Shown one piece after another: positions 1-8,185 of a DNA stretch of 64,000 nt; the first letter of the stretch is position 1, and the number at the start of each line of letters is the position of its first letter. Below the pieces are notes generated by a model, which was not told where the DNA came from, did no database searches, and was given only the letters and a program-made list of their open reading frames with translations. The position numbers and the translations under genes were made by a program. Source of the stretch: Muribaculaceae bacterium (GTDB taxonomy: Bacteria > Bacteroidota > Bacteroidia > Bacteroidales > Muribaculaceae); assembly GCA_022509185.1 (NCBI GenBank), contig JAFLTS010000010.1, forward strand, positions 25,244 to 89,243. Reading direction: 5' to 3'.

Positions 1-158
1 TGGATAACGGTGTGAACCGAATGAGGAATTTCCAGAGGAAACTTATAGAGAGTGGATTATCCCTTGATGCCTTCCCTATGGGAAAAGTTTTGGATGTGGA
101 TCATCTCTCCGATATAGAGAAAGCAAATCTCTTTCTCCAAGAAAACCAGGCTAAATAG
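1..158 (+). CDS. C-terminal end of a nucleotidyltransferase (partial)
   Basis: The first base of a full codon is 3, and the frame runs open from the window edge to a TAG at 156-158, giving about 51 residues. The end of the protein reads GKVLDVDHLSDIEKANLFL, which resembles the last helix of sugar-1-phosphate-type nucleotidyltransferases, where a V-D-V-D segment is followed by a P/S-D-I-E-K-A helix. The next gene starts 9 bases later, so it is the upstream member of the inositol-lipid operon. In that context it would make an activated (CDP-linked) precursor for the CDP-alcohol transferase, which is an inference. The catalytic N-terminus lies outside the window, so the family call rests on a short tail. 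Confidence 0.55.
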   Translation, partial: DNGVNRMRNFQRKLIESGLSLDAFPMGKVLDVDHLSDIEKANLFLQENQAK

Positions 159-166
159 AAAAAAAG

Positions 167-1039
167 ATGGCTGAAATAAAGATAGCCGGAATCATGAGGG
201 CCGGAGCTTACTCGCCAAACCATATCGGTAATGATGCGGCGATATTCAATGCAGTGGCCGATCAGCTTCGACGTAGAGGTTGTGAAGTGGAAGTGATGAG
301 TGAAGAGCAATTCCGAAATTCCACACCTACACAATCCATAATCATGGATATGTGCCGGGAAAAGGAATCGATTATTAAGCTTCAGAAATTGGAAGAGGAG
401 GGAAGATTAGTAATAAATTCCGGATTCGGCATTGAGAATTGCACACGCGAGAGAATGACACGTATTCTCATAGGTAATAACATACCTACCGCAGACAGTC
501 TTATAGTAAATACAAACGAAAAGATAATTCCCGATCTACAAAAAAACAATATCACATCCTGCTGGATAAAACGGGGAGAACTCCATTCCATGCATAAGGA
601 GGATGTAAGTTATTGTCGTCATCCGGAAGAAGCTCAGGAAGTTCTCCATGAATTCTTCTATCGCGGCATCAAGCGAGCTGTGATCAATCGCCATCTTCAA
701 GGAGATCTGGTGAAATTCTACGGGGTGGTAGGACAGCCATTTTTCTTTTGGTTCTATCCTTTTGATGACCATCACAGCAAATACGGATATGAAGAGATAA
801 ACGGGGTAAGCCAGCATCTCCCGTTTGATGATGAGGCCCTTCATGCACTCTGTACTCGTACGGCAGAAATTTTCGATATAAAGATTTACGGTGGAGATTG
901 TATTGTGGATAAGGATGGTGCCGTAAGGATAATCGACTTCAACGACTGGCCCAGTTTCGCACCTTGTAGAAAGGAAGCAGCTCCATATATAGCCAAAGGG
1001 ATTTTTGCAGCCATCAAGGAATGGAAAAAGAAGAATTGA
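167..1039 (+). CDS. ATP-grasp-like protein of the inositol-lipid locus
   Basis: A 290-residue soluble protein without signal peptide or membrane segment. The last third carries a segment of the ATP-grasp type (YGGDCIVDKDGAVRIIDFND, about residues 242-261), where the D...D-x-N residues would bind magnesium. The N-terminal third looks like a pre-ATP-grasp fold with the start AGIMRAG. ATP-grasp enzymes ligate a carboxylate to an amine or other nucleophile through an acyl-phosphate; the substrate here is unknown. It sits 9 bases after the nucleotidyltransferase and 15 bases before the phosphatidyltransferase, so it is very likely cotranscribed and may modify the headgroup or a precursor (inference). 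It is clearly coding, but its exact activity is not known. Confidence 0.75.
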   Translation: MAEIKIAGIMRAGAYSPNHIGNDAAIFNAVADQLRRRGCEVEVMSEEQFRNSTPTQSIIMDMCREKESIIKLQKLEEEGRLVINSGFGIENCTRERMTRILIGNNIPTADSLIVNTNEKIIPDLQKNNITSCWIKRGELHSMHKEDVSYCRHPEEAQEVLHEFFYRGIKRAVINRHLQGDLVKFYGVVGQPFFFWFYPFDDHHSKYGYEEINGVSQHLPFDDEALHALCTRTAEIFDIKIYGGDCIVDKDGAVRIIDFNDWPSFAPCRKEAAPYIAKGIFAAIKEWKKKN

Positions 1040-1040
1040 A

Positions 1041-1057
1041 AAGGAGGTAGACAAGTG
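1041..1057 (+). promoter_or_regulatory. Strong Shine-Dalgarno site deciding a GTG start
   Basis: AAGGAGG at 1041-1047 lies 7 bases before the GTG at 1055. Strong Shine-Dalgarno sites are uncommon elsewhere in this window, so this one supports the GTG rather than a later ATG as the start of the phosphatidyltransferase. Confidence 0.75.
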
Positions 1058-2014
1058 TCTGAAGAAGCAATTAAAAACCGACAAACGGCCACCGGTAAGA
1101 AACCGGGATTCAAGGATTCCTTGAAATCGATGGACACGGAGGAGACCTTCGATCTGATTTTTTATCGTCCCATCGGATATATGTGGGCTCTTATTGCCAG
1201 AAGATTCGGCATCACACCTAACGTGATAACCATAGCATCAATTTTTTTAGGAATAGGTGCAGGAGTATGTTTTTATTTTAATAATCTCTGGATAAATATA
1301 GGAGGTGTGATTCTTCTTGTATGGGCGGATTCTTTTGACAGTGCCGACGGTCAGCTGGCCCGAATGACGGGTCAGTACTCTCGACTCGGCAGGATTCTTG
1401 ACGGTCTTAGCGGAGAGATATGGTTTTGTGCCATCTATGTAGCCATTTGTCTACGCGAGAATCATACGAGCCACTTTTTCATGACCCATCTATGGGCTAT
1501 CTGGATCTTCGCATTAATAACAGGTTTTTTTCATGGTATACAGGCTGCAATGGCCGATTACTACCGTCAGTTCCATCTTTTCTTTGTAAAGGGTAAGGAA
1601 GGTAGTGAACTTGAATCTGCATCCCATTTATGGGAACAGTTCCATGCCTTGTCATGGAAAAAAGATTTCATCAAAAAAATAGTGATGGGCTTTTATGCCA
1701 ATTATACCACAAGCCAGGAGAAACGCACTCCCTGGATGCAGAAATTAAGAAAGACTCTGAAAGAAAAATTCGGGAATCATATTCCTAAGGAATTCCGTGA
1801 AAGATTCCGAGAAAAGAGTCTTCCGTTGATGAAATATACCAATATTCTGAGTTTTAATGTAAGAAGTTTCGCCCTTTTTGCGGCCATATTGATATTCAGA
1901 ATGCCTTGGCTTTATTTTGCATTCGAGGTGATAGTGCTAAATATAATTCTTGTTTATATGGTGGTGCGTCACGAGCATATCTGCAAAAAATTTTATTTAG
2001 AGTTAAAAGATTAG
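1055..2014 (+). CDS. CDP-alcohol phosphatidyltransferase, probable phosphatidylinositol-phosphate synthase
   Basis: A 319-residue inner-membrane protein with a GTG start and a strong ribosome-binding site. The CDP-alcohol phosphatidyltransferase signature is at residues 95-121: D95-x2-D98-G99-x2-A102-R103-x8-G112-x3-D116. Hydrophobic helices precede and follow it (about 43-90, 123-160, 270-310). The family transfers a phosphatidyl group from CDP-diacylglycerol to an alcohol. With myo-inositol-phosphate synthase and a HAD phosphatase next door, inositol phosphate is the likely acceptor, giving phosphatidylinositol phosphate. The usual last signature Asp, thought to be the catalytic base, is Gly at 120 and is followed by Glu121. 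A long loop with many charged residues (about 185-260) is larger than in minimal family members. Family call is firm; substrate is inferred from context. Confidence 0.85.
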   Translation: MSEEAIKNRQTATGKKPGFKDSLKSMDTEETFDLIFYRPIGYMWALIARRFGITPNVITIASIFLGIGAGVCFYFNNLWINIGGVILLVWADSFDSADGQLARMTGQYSRLGRILDGLSGEIWFCAIYVAICLRENHTSHFFMTHLWAIWIFALITGFFHGIQAAMADYYRQFHLFFVKGKEGSELESASHLWEQFHALSWKKDFIKKIVMGFYANYTTSQEKRTPWMQKLRKTLKEKFGNHIPKEFRERFREKSLPLMKYTNILSFNVRSFALFAAILIFRMPWLYFAFEVIVLNIILVYMVVRHEHICKKFYLELKD

Positions 2015-2049
2015 AGTTACAACCCATTTCCAATAACTTTTCCCGGAAT

Positions 2050-2757
2050 ATGATAAAAGGAATAATTTTTGATTACGGAGGAACTTTAGATACCGGTGGT
2101 GACCATTGGAGCCACGTTATACGCGACGGCTGGAACAAAGCCGGAGTTATTGCCAACGATGCTCTTTTTCGTGAAGCATATGTATATGGAGAGCAGGAAC
2201 TGGAACGAACCCTCCATATCCTTCCGCATCATAATTTTGGTGACCTGCTTGATATTAAAATGCAGATAGAGCTTCAGTATCTTGCACAGACTGGAAATTT
2301 CGCTCCTGCACAGGTAGAAGAGAAAGCTAAAGAGATCGCCGCCTATTGTTATGAAGTGGCCAAGGAGAACGTGACTAAATCGAAAGCAGTTCTGGAGGAG
2401 CTATCAAAAAAATATCCTTTGGTGCTGGTTTCTAATTTCTATGGAAATATAGAGGCCGTTTTAAAGGATTTCGGCATTTATGATTGTTTTAAGAAAATAG
2501 TGGAAAGCGCCAAAGTAGGCGTGAGGAAACCTCATGAAGGTATATTTCAGCTTGGCCTTAAAGCTTTGGATTTAAAGCCGGAAGAAGTATTGGTGGTGGG
2601 AGATAGTATCAAAAATGATATTGTGCCCGCTCGTAAGTTAGGTTGCCATACACTATTACTCGAAGGAAAGGGTTGGGATTCTGATACTCCGTTAAAACAT
2701 GATGGAGAAGCCATTAAAAATCTTGATGAGATATTATCCTTTTTGGAAGGAATATAA
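2050..2757 (+). CDS. HAD-family phosphatase, candidate phosphatidylinositol-phosphate phosphatase
   Basis: A 235-residue HAD hydrolase. The ATG at 2050 is chosen because it opens directly with the fold (MIKGIIFDYGGTLD), and the longer reading from 1906 runs through the preceding gene. Motif I has nucleophile D8, but the usual second Asp two residues later is Gly10. Motif II is LVSNF, motif III is the Lys in VGVRKP, and motif IV is GDSIKND. A helical cap lies between motifs I and II, as in subclass I. In the locus order it would remove the phosphate from phosphatidylinositol phosphate to give phosphatidylinositol, as proposed for the matching B. thetaiotaomicron gene. The gap to the upstream gene is 35 bases, and a terminator follows at 2981. 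Confidence 0.8.
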   Translation: MIKGIIFDYGGTLDTGGDHWSHVIRDGWNKAGVIANDALFREAYVYGEQELERTLHILPHHNFGDLLDIKMQIELQYLAQTGNFAPAQVEEKAKEIAAYCYEVAKENVTKSKAVLEELSKKYPLVLVSNFYGNIEAVLKDFGIYDCFKKIVESAKVGVRKPHEGIFQLGLKALDLKPEEVLVVGDSIKNDIVPARKLGCHTLLLEGKGWDSDTPLKHDGEAIKNLDEILSFLEGI

Positions 2758-2980
2758 AGAATTGAAACTCACCTCTCTATAAAGATCGGTCAATAGTTAT
2801 AGCAGTTCCTTAGATCCGGGAGCTTAACCATTGATTTTAACAGAAATAAGTGGTAATGGCCTGAAATTGTTTCATATCTATTGAGGGCATAATTAACATA
2901 TATTAACTAAAATTCTTTAGTTGAGTTAGAATTTAATATAAATTAACTATATCAATTACTCTTTACGAATTTTTAAGAAT

Positions 2981-3012
2981 AAAATAGGGCTATTTTAGCC
3001 CTATTTTATTTG
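2981..3012 (+). terminator. Intrinsic terminator ending the inositol-lipid operon
   Basis: A perfect 11-bp stem (AAAATAGGGCT with AGCCCTATTTT) around a 5-base loop at 2981-3007, followed by ATTTG. The rest of the 354-base gap (2758-2980) is AT-rich with no coding potential seen. The T-rich end overlaps the -33 element of the next promoter. Confidence 0.75.
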
Positions 3013-3039
3013 TAATATCTGAATTTGAGGTTAATTTTG
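3009..3039 (+). promoter_or_regulatory. Bacteroidota-type promoter for inositol-phosphate synthase
   Basis: TTTG at 3009-3012, a 19-base spacer, and TAATTTTG at 3032-3039, matching the consensus TTTG-N19-21-TAnnTTTG exactly. It predicts a leader of about 70 bases before the ATG at 3112 and separates the synthase from the genes upstream. Confidence 0.75.
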
Positions 3040-3111
3040 TCTCGTAAAATCGTATAAAGGCTTAAAAGCTTAAAAAATACTAACAGACTAACTAAACACA
3101 CGATATAAGAT

Positions 3112-4419
3112 ATGGAAAATCAAAAGGCTGCACCGGCACAAGGTAAACTTGGAGTACTCGTAGTAGGACTTGGAGCTGTAACCTCCACATTCATGACCGG
3201 TGTCCTCATGGCTCGCAAAGGGCTTGCAAAACCCGTGGGTTCTATGACCCAATATGATAAAATCAGGGTTGGAGAAGGTGAAAATAAAAAATATCTGAAA
3301 TATAAAGATATCATTCCTTTGGCTACTTTGGATGATATCGTTTTCGGCGCATGGGATGTATATCCGGCCAATGCATTTGAATCAGCAGTCAACGCAGAAG
3401 TTCTTAAAGCAAAAGACATTCTCCCTGTTAAGGAAGAATTAGAGGCTATCAAGCCGATGAAGGCGGCTTTTGACAAAAATTATGCACGTCGTCTTGACGG
3501 AGATAATGTAAAGGTTGTGAAGGATCGCTGGGACATGACTGAACAGATTCGTGAAGATATCCGTAACTTCAAGAAAGAGACCGGAGTTGACAGAATCGTA
3601 GTTCTATGGGCTGCTTCAACCGAAGTCTATGTACCTTACGATGAAACTGTTCATAAAACATTGGCAGATTTAGAGAAGGCCATGAAGGATGATGACAAAG
3701 ACCACATCGCTCCTTCAATGTGCTATGCCTACGCTGCAATTGCGGAAGGATGTCCCTTCATTATGGGAGCTCCGAATACCACAGTCGATATCCCGGCTAT
3801 GTGGGAGTTTGCTGAAAAGATGAGGGTGCCTATTGCCGGAAAAGACTTCAAGACAGGTCAGACTCTGGTGAAGTCAGGTTTCGCTCCTATCATCGGCGTT
3901 CGTTGTCTTGGCCTTGCAGGATGGTTCTCAACCAATATCCTTGGCAACCGCGATGGGCTCGTGCTTGACGAACCTGCTAATTTCCGCACCAAAGAGGTTA
4001 GCAAGCTTTCAACTCTTGAAAGTATCCTGGTGCCCGAGGATCAACCCGATCTCTATAAAGATTACTATCATAAAGTGCGTATCAATTATTATCCTCCACG
4101 CAACGACAACAAAGAGGGTTGGGATAATATCGATATCTTCGGTTGGATGGGTTATCCGATGCAGATCAAGATCAATTTCCTCTGCCGTGACTCAATCCTT
4201 GCAGCACCTCTCTGTCTCGATCTCGTGCTCCTCAGCGACGTGGCCAAGAGAGCCGGAAGATACGGAATACAGAGATTCCTCAGCTTCTTCCTCAAGAGCC
4301 CGATGCACGACTATACCAAGGATGAGGTTCCTGTTAACAATCTCTTCCAACAGTATGTCATGCTTAAGAACGCTATCCGCGTGATGGGTGGTTATAAAGC
4401 TGATGAACTTATTGACTGA
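3112..4419 (+). CDS. ino1: myo-Inositol-1-phosphate synthase
   Basis: A 435-residue cytoplasmic enzyme that converts glucose 6-phosphate to myo-inositol 3-phosphate (1L-myo-inositol 1-phosphate) with NAD as a catalytic cofactor. The N-terminus has the dinucleotide-binding stretch VVGLGAVTST after a short polar lead. Central segments typical of the bacterial/archaeal short form are present (WAASTEVYVPYDE, NTTVDIPA, GKDFKTGQT with the conserved lysine). The C-terminus holds RDSILAAPLCLDLV, a conserved helix of the family. It feeds the phosphatidyltransferase and phosphatase just upstream, so the window carries a full route from glucose 6-phosphate to phosphatidylinositol. It has its own promoter at 3009 and terminator at 4441. 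Confidence 0.93.
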   Translation: MENQKAAPAQGKLGVLVVGLGAVTSTFMTGVLMARKGLAKPVGSMTQYDKIRVGEGENKKYLKYKDIIPLATLDDIVFGAWDVYPANAFESAVNAEVLKAKDILPVKEELEAIKPMKAAFDKNYARRLDGDNVKVVKDRWDMTEQIREDIRNFKKETGVDRIVVLWAASTEVYVPYDETVHKTLADLEKAMKDDDKDHIAPSMCYAYAAIAEGCPFIMGAPNTTVDIPAMWEFAEKMRVPIAGKDFKTGQTLVKSGFAPIIGVRCLGLAGWFSTNILGNRDGLVLDEPANFRTKEVSKLSTLESILVPEDQPDLYKDYYHKVRINYYPPRNDNKEGWDNIDIFGWMGYPMQIKINFLCRDSILAAPLCLDLVLLSDVAKRAGRYGIQRFLSFFLKSPMHDYTKDEVPVNNLFQQYVMLKNAIRVMGGYKADELID

Positions 4420-4440
4420 TAACTTTTCATAGACTCATGG

Positions 4441-4482
4441 GCGGGAAGATGCAGGGATTGTATCCTCCCGCTTTTTATTTTT
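4441..4482 (+). terminator. Intrinsic terminator after inositol-phosphate synthase
   Basis: GCGGGAAGAT at 4441-4450 pairs with ATCCTCCCGC at 4462-4471 (one mismatch), followed by TTTTTATTTTT. trmD starts 17 bases later and may depend on read-through. Confidence 0.75.
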
Positions 4483-4498
4483 AAATATAAGAGGGATT

Positions 4499-5173
4499 AT
4501 GAGAATAGATATAATCACCGTTTTGCCGGAAATGTTTGAGTCGGTCTTATCCTGCTCTATACTTAAAAGAGCCCAACAGAAGGGCCTTGTTGAAATTGTG
4601 GTGCATAATCTGCGTGATTATACCCGGGATATTCATAGAAAAGTTGATGATTATCCTTTTGGAGGGGAGGCGGGAATGGTGATGAAGATAGAACCTGTTG
4701 ACCTTTGTATCGCAGATTTGAAAAGCCAAAGGAAATATGACGAGATCATATTCACTTCTCCTGATGGAGAGACATTTAACCAGCAGATTGCCAATCGTTT
4801 GTCAATGTTTGAAAACATAGTGATTTTATGCGGTCATTACAAAGGAGTGGATTATAGAATAAGAGAACATCTGGTGACACGGGAGATATCTATCGGGGAT
4901 TATGTGCTGACCGGTGGAGAACTTCCTGCTATGGTTATGACAGACGCCATAGTCAGGTTAATCCCCGGGGCTATCGGTGACGAGCAATCGGCTCTATCCG
5001 ATTCTTTTCAGGATAACTTGCTGGCGCCGCCTATCTACACTCGTCCTGCAGACTATAAAGGATGGAAAGTACCGGAAATTCTGTTATCGGGTCATGAAGC
5101 TAAAATATCGGAATGGCGTCATACGCAAAGTCTTGAAAGAACCAAACGCCTTCGTCCCGATCTACTTAAATAA
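4499..5173 (+). CDS. trmD: tRNA (guanine-N1)-methyltransferase TrmD
   Basis: A 224-residue SPOUT methyltransferase that methylates N1 of guanosine 37 in tRNAs with a G at position 36, using S-adenosylmethionine. The knotted cofactor site is recognisable: [22 protein letters not shown] and [15 protein letters not shown] (about residues 84-155). The start [13 protein letters not shown] is the usual N-terminus, and the length is normal for Bacteroidota TrmD. It stands alone between a terminator and a repeat-filled gap, without the rpsP/rimM/rplS neighbours of other phyla. Confidence 0.97.
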   Translation: MRIDIITVLPEMFESVLSCSILKRAQQKGLVEIVVHNLRDYTRDIHRKVDDYPFGGEAGMVMKIEPVDLCIADLKSQRKYDEIIFTSPDGETFNQQIANRLSMFENIVILCGHYKGVDYRIREHLVTREISIGDYVLTGGELPAMVMTDAIVRLIPGAIGDEQSALSDSFQDNLLAPPIYTRPADYKGWKVPEILLSGHEAKISEWRHTQSLERTKRLRPDLLK

Positions 5174-5189
5174 AATTTCGGAGAAACTG

Positions 5190-5263
5190 TTTAAGCGGAC
5201 GTACGAGCCGTACGTCCCTACTTCCATTATTTTGGGTATTTAGTGGATCATTATAATTTTTTA
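5190..5263 (+). repeat. Dispersed palindromic repeat, copy 1
   Basis: Centred on a perfect palindrome at 5197-5217 with arms GGACGTACG and CGTACGTCC around AGC. A conserved 3' flank follows (CTACTTCCATTATTTTGGG, then TATTT, GTGGATCAT and a T-run). A second copy lies 179 bases downstream and a third at 50051. It sits just after trmD, so the hairpin may also act as an mRNA 3' end. Confidence 0.85.
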
Positions 5264-5368
5264 TGATTATCCGTAAAGTATCCAAAATTCATTATCAATA
5301 TGATTAACCTCTCAAATATACGGACACACAGCTCATGTATCCGGGAAATGAGTGAAAAACACTCTCTT

Positions 5369-5443
5369 TTTAAGCGGACGTACGAGCGGTATGTCCCTAC
5401 TTCCATTACTTTGGGTATTTTTGTGGATCATGATAATTTTTTT
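5369..5443 (+). repeat. Dispersed palindromic repeat, copy 2
   Basis: Same unit and orientation as copy 1, with the palindrome at 5376-5396. Here the right arm has decayed to GGTATGTCC, but the flank TTCCATTACTTTGGGTATTT and GTGGATCATGATAAT are kept. The stretch between the two copies is unrelated AT-rich sequence. Confidence 0.85.
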
Positions 5444-5504
5444 GAATACTGATCTAACCATGAATTACAAATCTCAAACTCCATACAAAATGTCTCATCA
5501 TTTC

Positions 5505-5536
5505 TTTGTGAAAACAGGGATTTTTTAATAATTTTG
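5505..5536 (+). promoter_or_regulatory. Bacteroidota-type promoter for the starch-binding protein
   Basis: TTTG at 5505-5508, a 20-base spacer, and TAATTTTG at 5529-5536; it predicts a leader of about 50 bases before the ATG at 5592. Confidence 0.75.
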
Positions 5537-5591
5537 ATGTGATAAAATGAGGAGAAAGATATCTCCGCAAGAATAACTTAAAATTTAAAAC

Positions 5592-8156
5592 ATGAAAAAA
5601 CTTTTACAGAAAAGCATTGCCGGTGGTGCGTTAGCATTGATGGCGTTCGGAGGTCTGACCGCACAGGCAGCAGATCCTACTCTCTATGTCAGAGGAGACA
5701 TGAATGGATGGGGAACAAACGATGTAATGGTCTCCCAAGATAACAACATTTATACTTATCAATTTGAAAATGTGGCGCAAGGAGAAGCAACATTCAAGAT
5801 AGCTGATTCTGATTGGGGAGCCAACAATTATGGGGGAACTTCCATGAATGTTTACAGCAATCGACCCGGTATTCAGACTTTGGAAAATGGTTCCATTGAC
5901 AATATTAAGATTACTAACTGGGAGGGTGGACCCATGGAAATAACTTTTAACTTACAGACGAAAGAGTTAGAAGTAAAAGGAGAAAATCAACCTGCGTTTT
6001 CTGATGTAACTAAAACGTACACAGCTTATTTTGAGGCTCCGGAATATTGGGAGAATGTTTATGTTTACTACTGGGACAGCAATGTAGGTAATGTGTCTTG
6101 GCCCGGAGAACAATTGCAAGCCAATAATGAGGGTCTATATGTCTGGAATTTTGAACTCCCGGAGAGCGAATCACCATACTTCGGAGGTATAATTTTCGAT
6201 GCAGGACAGGACATGGATCAGACTGCAAATTATTATCTTTATGTTGAAGGAGCTACTTATAACGCATATAGCGGCTTTAAAGATGGAGATTTCGAATATC
6301 CTGAGTTGTTTGCACGAGGTCTGGTAGTAAACCAAGATGGTTGGCCTGCCTCGGATCAGGTTAAAATGACCCAATTCTCCGATGCCCCATATTTTTATGC
6401 AATATCTTTTGAAGATAACACTGCTACTGAATTCAAGATAGCTGACAGTAATTGGAGCACCTATAATTTTGGTGTTGGTGATAATGTACCTAACCTTGAT
6501 GTATATGCAAATGTACCTAAAAATGTAGGACTAGTGCCTGGTGGAGGAAATGTCGTGCTTAATAATTGGGGAAATGGTACTTTGAATCTAACTTTCAATC
6601 TACTAACCCGTAATTTGGAAATAGCAGGTCCGGATCAACCTAAATATTATTCTGAAAAACTTTGGGTACCAGGCATCGGAGGTAATTGGGGTAATTGGGA
6701 TGAAATGAATACTCTTGAAAGAGTAGAGGAAACTTCGGTTTATACCGGAACATTTGAAGTTACCGCTCCCGAAGAAGGAAACCTAGAATTTAAACTTACC
6801 AATGATGAAAGCTGGAATATTAATAGCTGGGGTACATTACAAAGCAATATAAATGTTTATTCCGACAAACCTTATAGCGGAGAAATTGTTAATGGTGGTG
6901 ATAATTTTATTGTGAAAAATTGGGTTACCGGAACGATGACACTTACCGTTGATATAGATGAGATGACAATCGAAATCGAAGGTTCAAATCAGCCTGCGGC
7001 TCCTGTTATGGTAACATACAAAGTATATGCATACAACTTGACCGAATGGAATCCTACTTACCTTTATCTTTGGGATGAAAATGGAGATGTAGGCAATTCA
7101 TGGCCAGGATTTGCTCCTGCAGGTAAAGAGATAATAAATGAACTTGAATATACTTATTATAATGTAGAACTCCCGGAGGAGATAAAAGTTGCCAACCTAA
7201 TCTTCAACAATTATGATAAAGCTCAAGTGGAATTAGCAAACGTTACTTTGGCTCCGACTCTTTATTATGAGGTAACGTTAACTAAAGTTACACCGATTGA
7301 CCCGGCCACCTATACGCCGAGTGATGCTCCGGTAATCGGCAAATACACAGTTTATGCTTACGACCAGACTGACTGGGAAGATCTCTATCTATACATCTAT
7401 TCTGGTAATAATACTGTTGGCACTGCTTGGCCCGGTATAGCTCCGGCTACCACAGAAACAATCAACGGTAATGTATTCAATGTTTACAATTTTGAAGCTG
7501 AAGAGGGTTCTACAGTTAATCTGATATTCAACAACAAGGATAACGGTAAGCAAGTAGAATACGCAGGTTATGTGCTCGAGGATGATATTTATCTCGAAGT
7601 AATGCCTACAGTTATCAACCTTATCGAAGATCCTAACAAATTCAATCCGGGTGAGGTGATTGAATACGATCTGTTCCTCCGTGGCACAATGAACAATTGG
7701 AATGCCATGAGTTCATATGCTTTGGTTAATACTGAAAATGCTCCCAATGTTTACACAGGCTCATTCATGGTTTACAAACCGACAGAAGGAAATTTGGAAT
7801 TCAAACTTGGAAGCAATGACTGGAATGGTGAATACAATTTAGGCGTAGCTTCCACATCAGAAACTTTTGAAGCTTACAAAAATCAGCCCTTGGAAATCAA
7901 ACTTGTAAACAAGGACTCTGCCAATATTGTTATCACTAACTGGAACGGTGGAATGTTGAATCTTTCACTAAATATAGATACATTTGTTCTTACAATCAAT
8001 TCACCGGATCAAGACAATACGACAGGAATCGTTAGCATTTTAGATTCTCTCAATGGTGACGAAGTAATCTATAACCTTCAGGGCGTTAAAGTAGACCGCA
8101 ACAACATGAAAGCCGGAATCTACATCATCAACGGTAAGAAGGTAATGGTGAAATAA
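5592..8156 (+). CDS. Secreted multi-domain starch-binding protein, SusE/SusF-like
   Basis: An 854-residue exported protein. A signal peptide covers residues 1-27 (KKLLQK start, cleavage near AQA-AD); there is no lipobox. Two beta-sandwich types alternate. Type A (LYVRGDMNGWG...FKIADSDWG) resembles SusE/SusF carbohydrate modules and occurs at about 29-133, 230-345, 350-465 and 675-800. Type B (VYVYYWDSNVGNVSWPG, YLYLWDENGDVGNSWPG, LYIYSGNN-VGTAWPG) resembles CBM26-like starch modules and occurs at about 137-225, 472-565 and 580-665. The order is A-B-A-A-B-B-A. Each module has surface tryptophans typical of alpha-glucan binding. The end (residues about 818-854) is a short tail, AGIYIINGKKVMVK, resembling a type IX secretion sorting tail. 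No catalytic domain and no susC/susD neighbours are present. Confidence 0.8.
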   Translation: MKKLLQKSIAGGALALMAFGGLTAQAADPTLYVRGDMNGWGTNDVMVSQDNNIYTYQFENVAQGEATFKIADSDWGANNYGGTSMNVYSNRPGIQTLENGSIDNIKITNWEGGPMEITFNLQTKELEVKGENQPAFSDVTKTYTAYFEAPEYWENVYVYYWDSNVGNVSWPGEQLQANNEGLYVWNFELPESESPYFGGIIFDAGQDMDQTANYYLYVEGATYNAYSGFKDGDFEYPELFARGLVVNQDGWPASDQVKMTQFSDAPYFYAISFEDNTATEFKIADSNWSTYNFGVGDNVPNLDVYANVPKNVGLVPGGGNVVLNNWGNGTLNLTFNLLTRNLEIAGPDQPKYYSEKLWVPGIGGNWGNWDEMNTLERVEETSVYTGTFEVTAPEEGNLEFKLTNDESWNINSWGTLQSNINVYSDKPYSGEIVNGGDNFIVKNWVTGTMTLTVDIDEMTIEIEGSNQPAAPVMVTYKVYAYNLTEWNPTYLYLWDENGDVGNSWPGFAPAGKEIINELEYTYYNVELPEEIKVANLIFNNYDKAQVELANVTLAPTLYYEVTLTKVTPIDPATYTPSDAPVIGKYTVYAYDQTDWEDLYLYIYSGNNTVGTAWPGIAPATTETINGNVFNVYNFEAEEGSTVNLIFNNKDNGKQVEYAGYVLEDDIYLEVMPTVINLIEDPNKFNPGEVIEYDLFLRGTMNNWNAMSSYALVNTENAPNVYTGSFMVYKPTEGNLEFKLGSNDWNGEYNLGVASTSETFEAYKNQPLEIKLVNKDSANIVITNWNGGMLNLSLNIDTFVLTINSPDQDNTTGIVSILDSLNGDEVIYNLQGVKVDRNNMKAGIYIINGKKVMVK

Positions 8157-8185
8157 CACACCTTGACTAATCCAATAAAAACACA

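Noticed and set aside
1906..2049. Longer N-terminus for the HAD phosphatase
   Set aside because: It lies inside the phosphatidyltransferase coding region; the HAD fold begins at the ATG at 2050.
4977..5243. Frame overlapping the end of trmD and running into the repeat
   Set aside because: Shadow of trmD in another frame; the extension is only the palindromic repeat.
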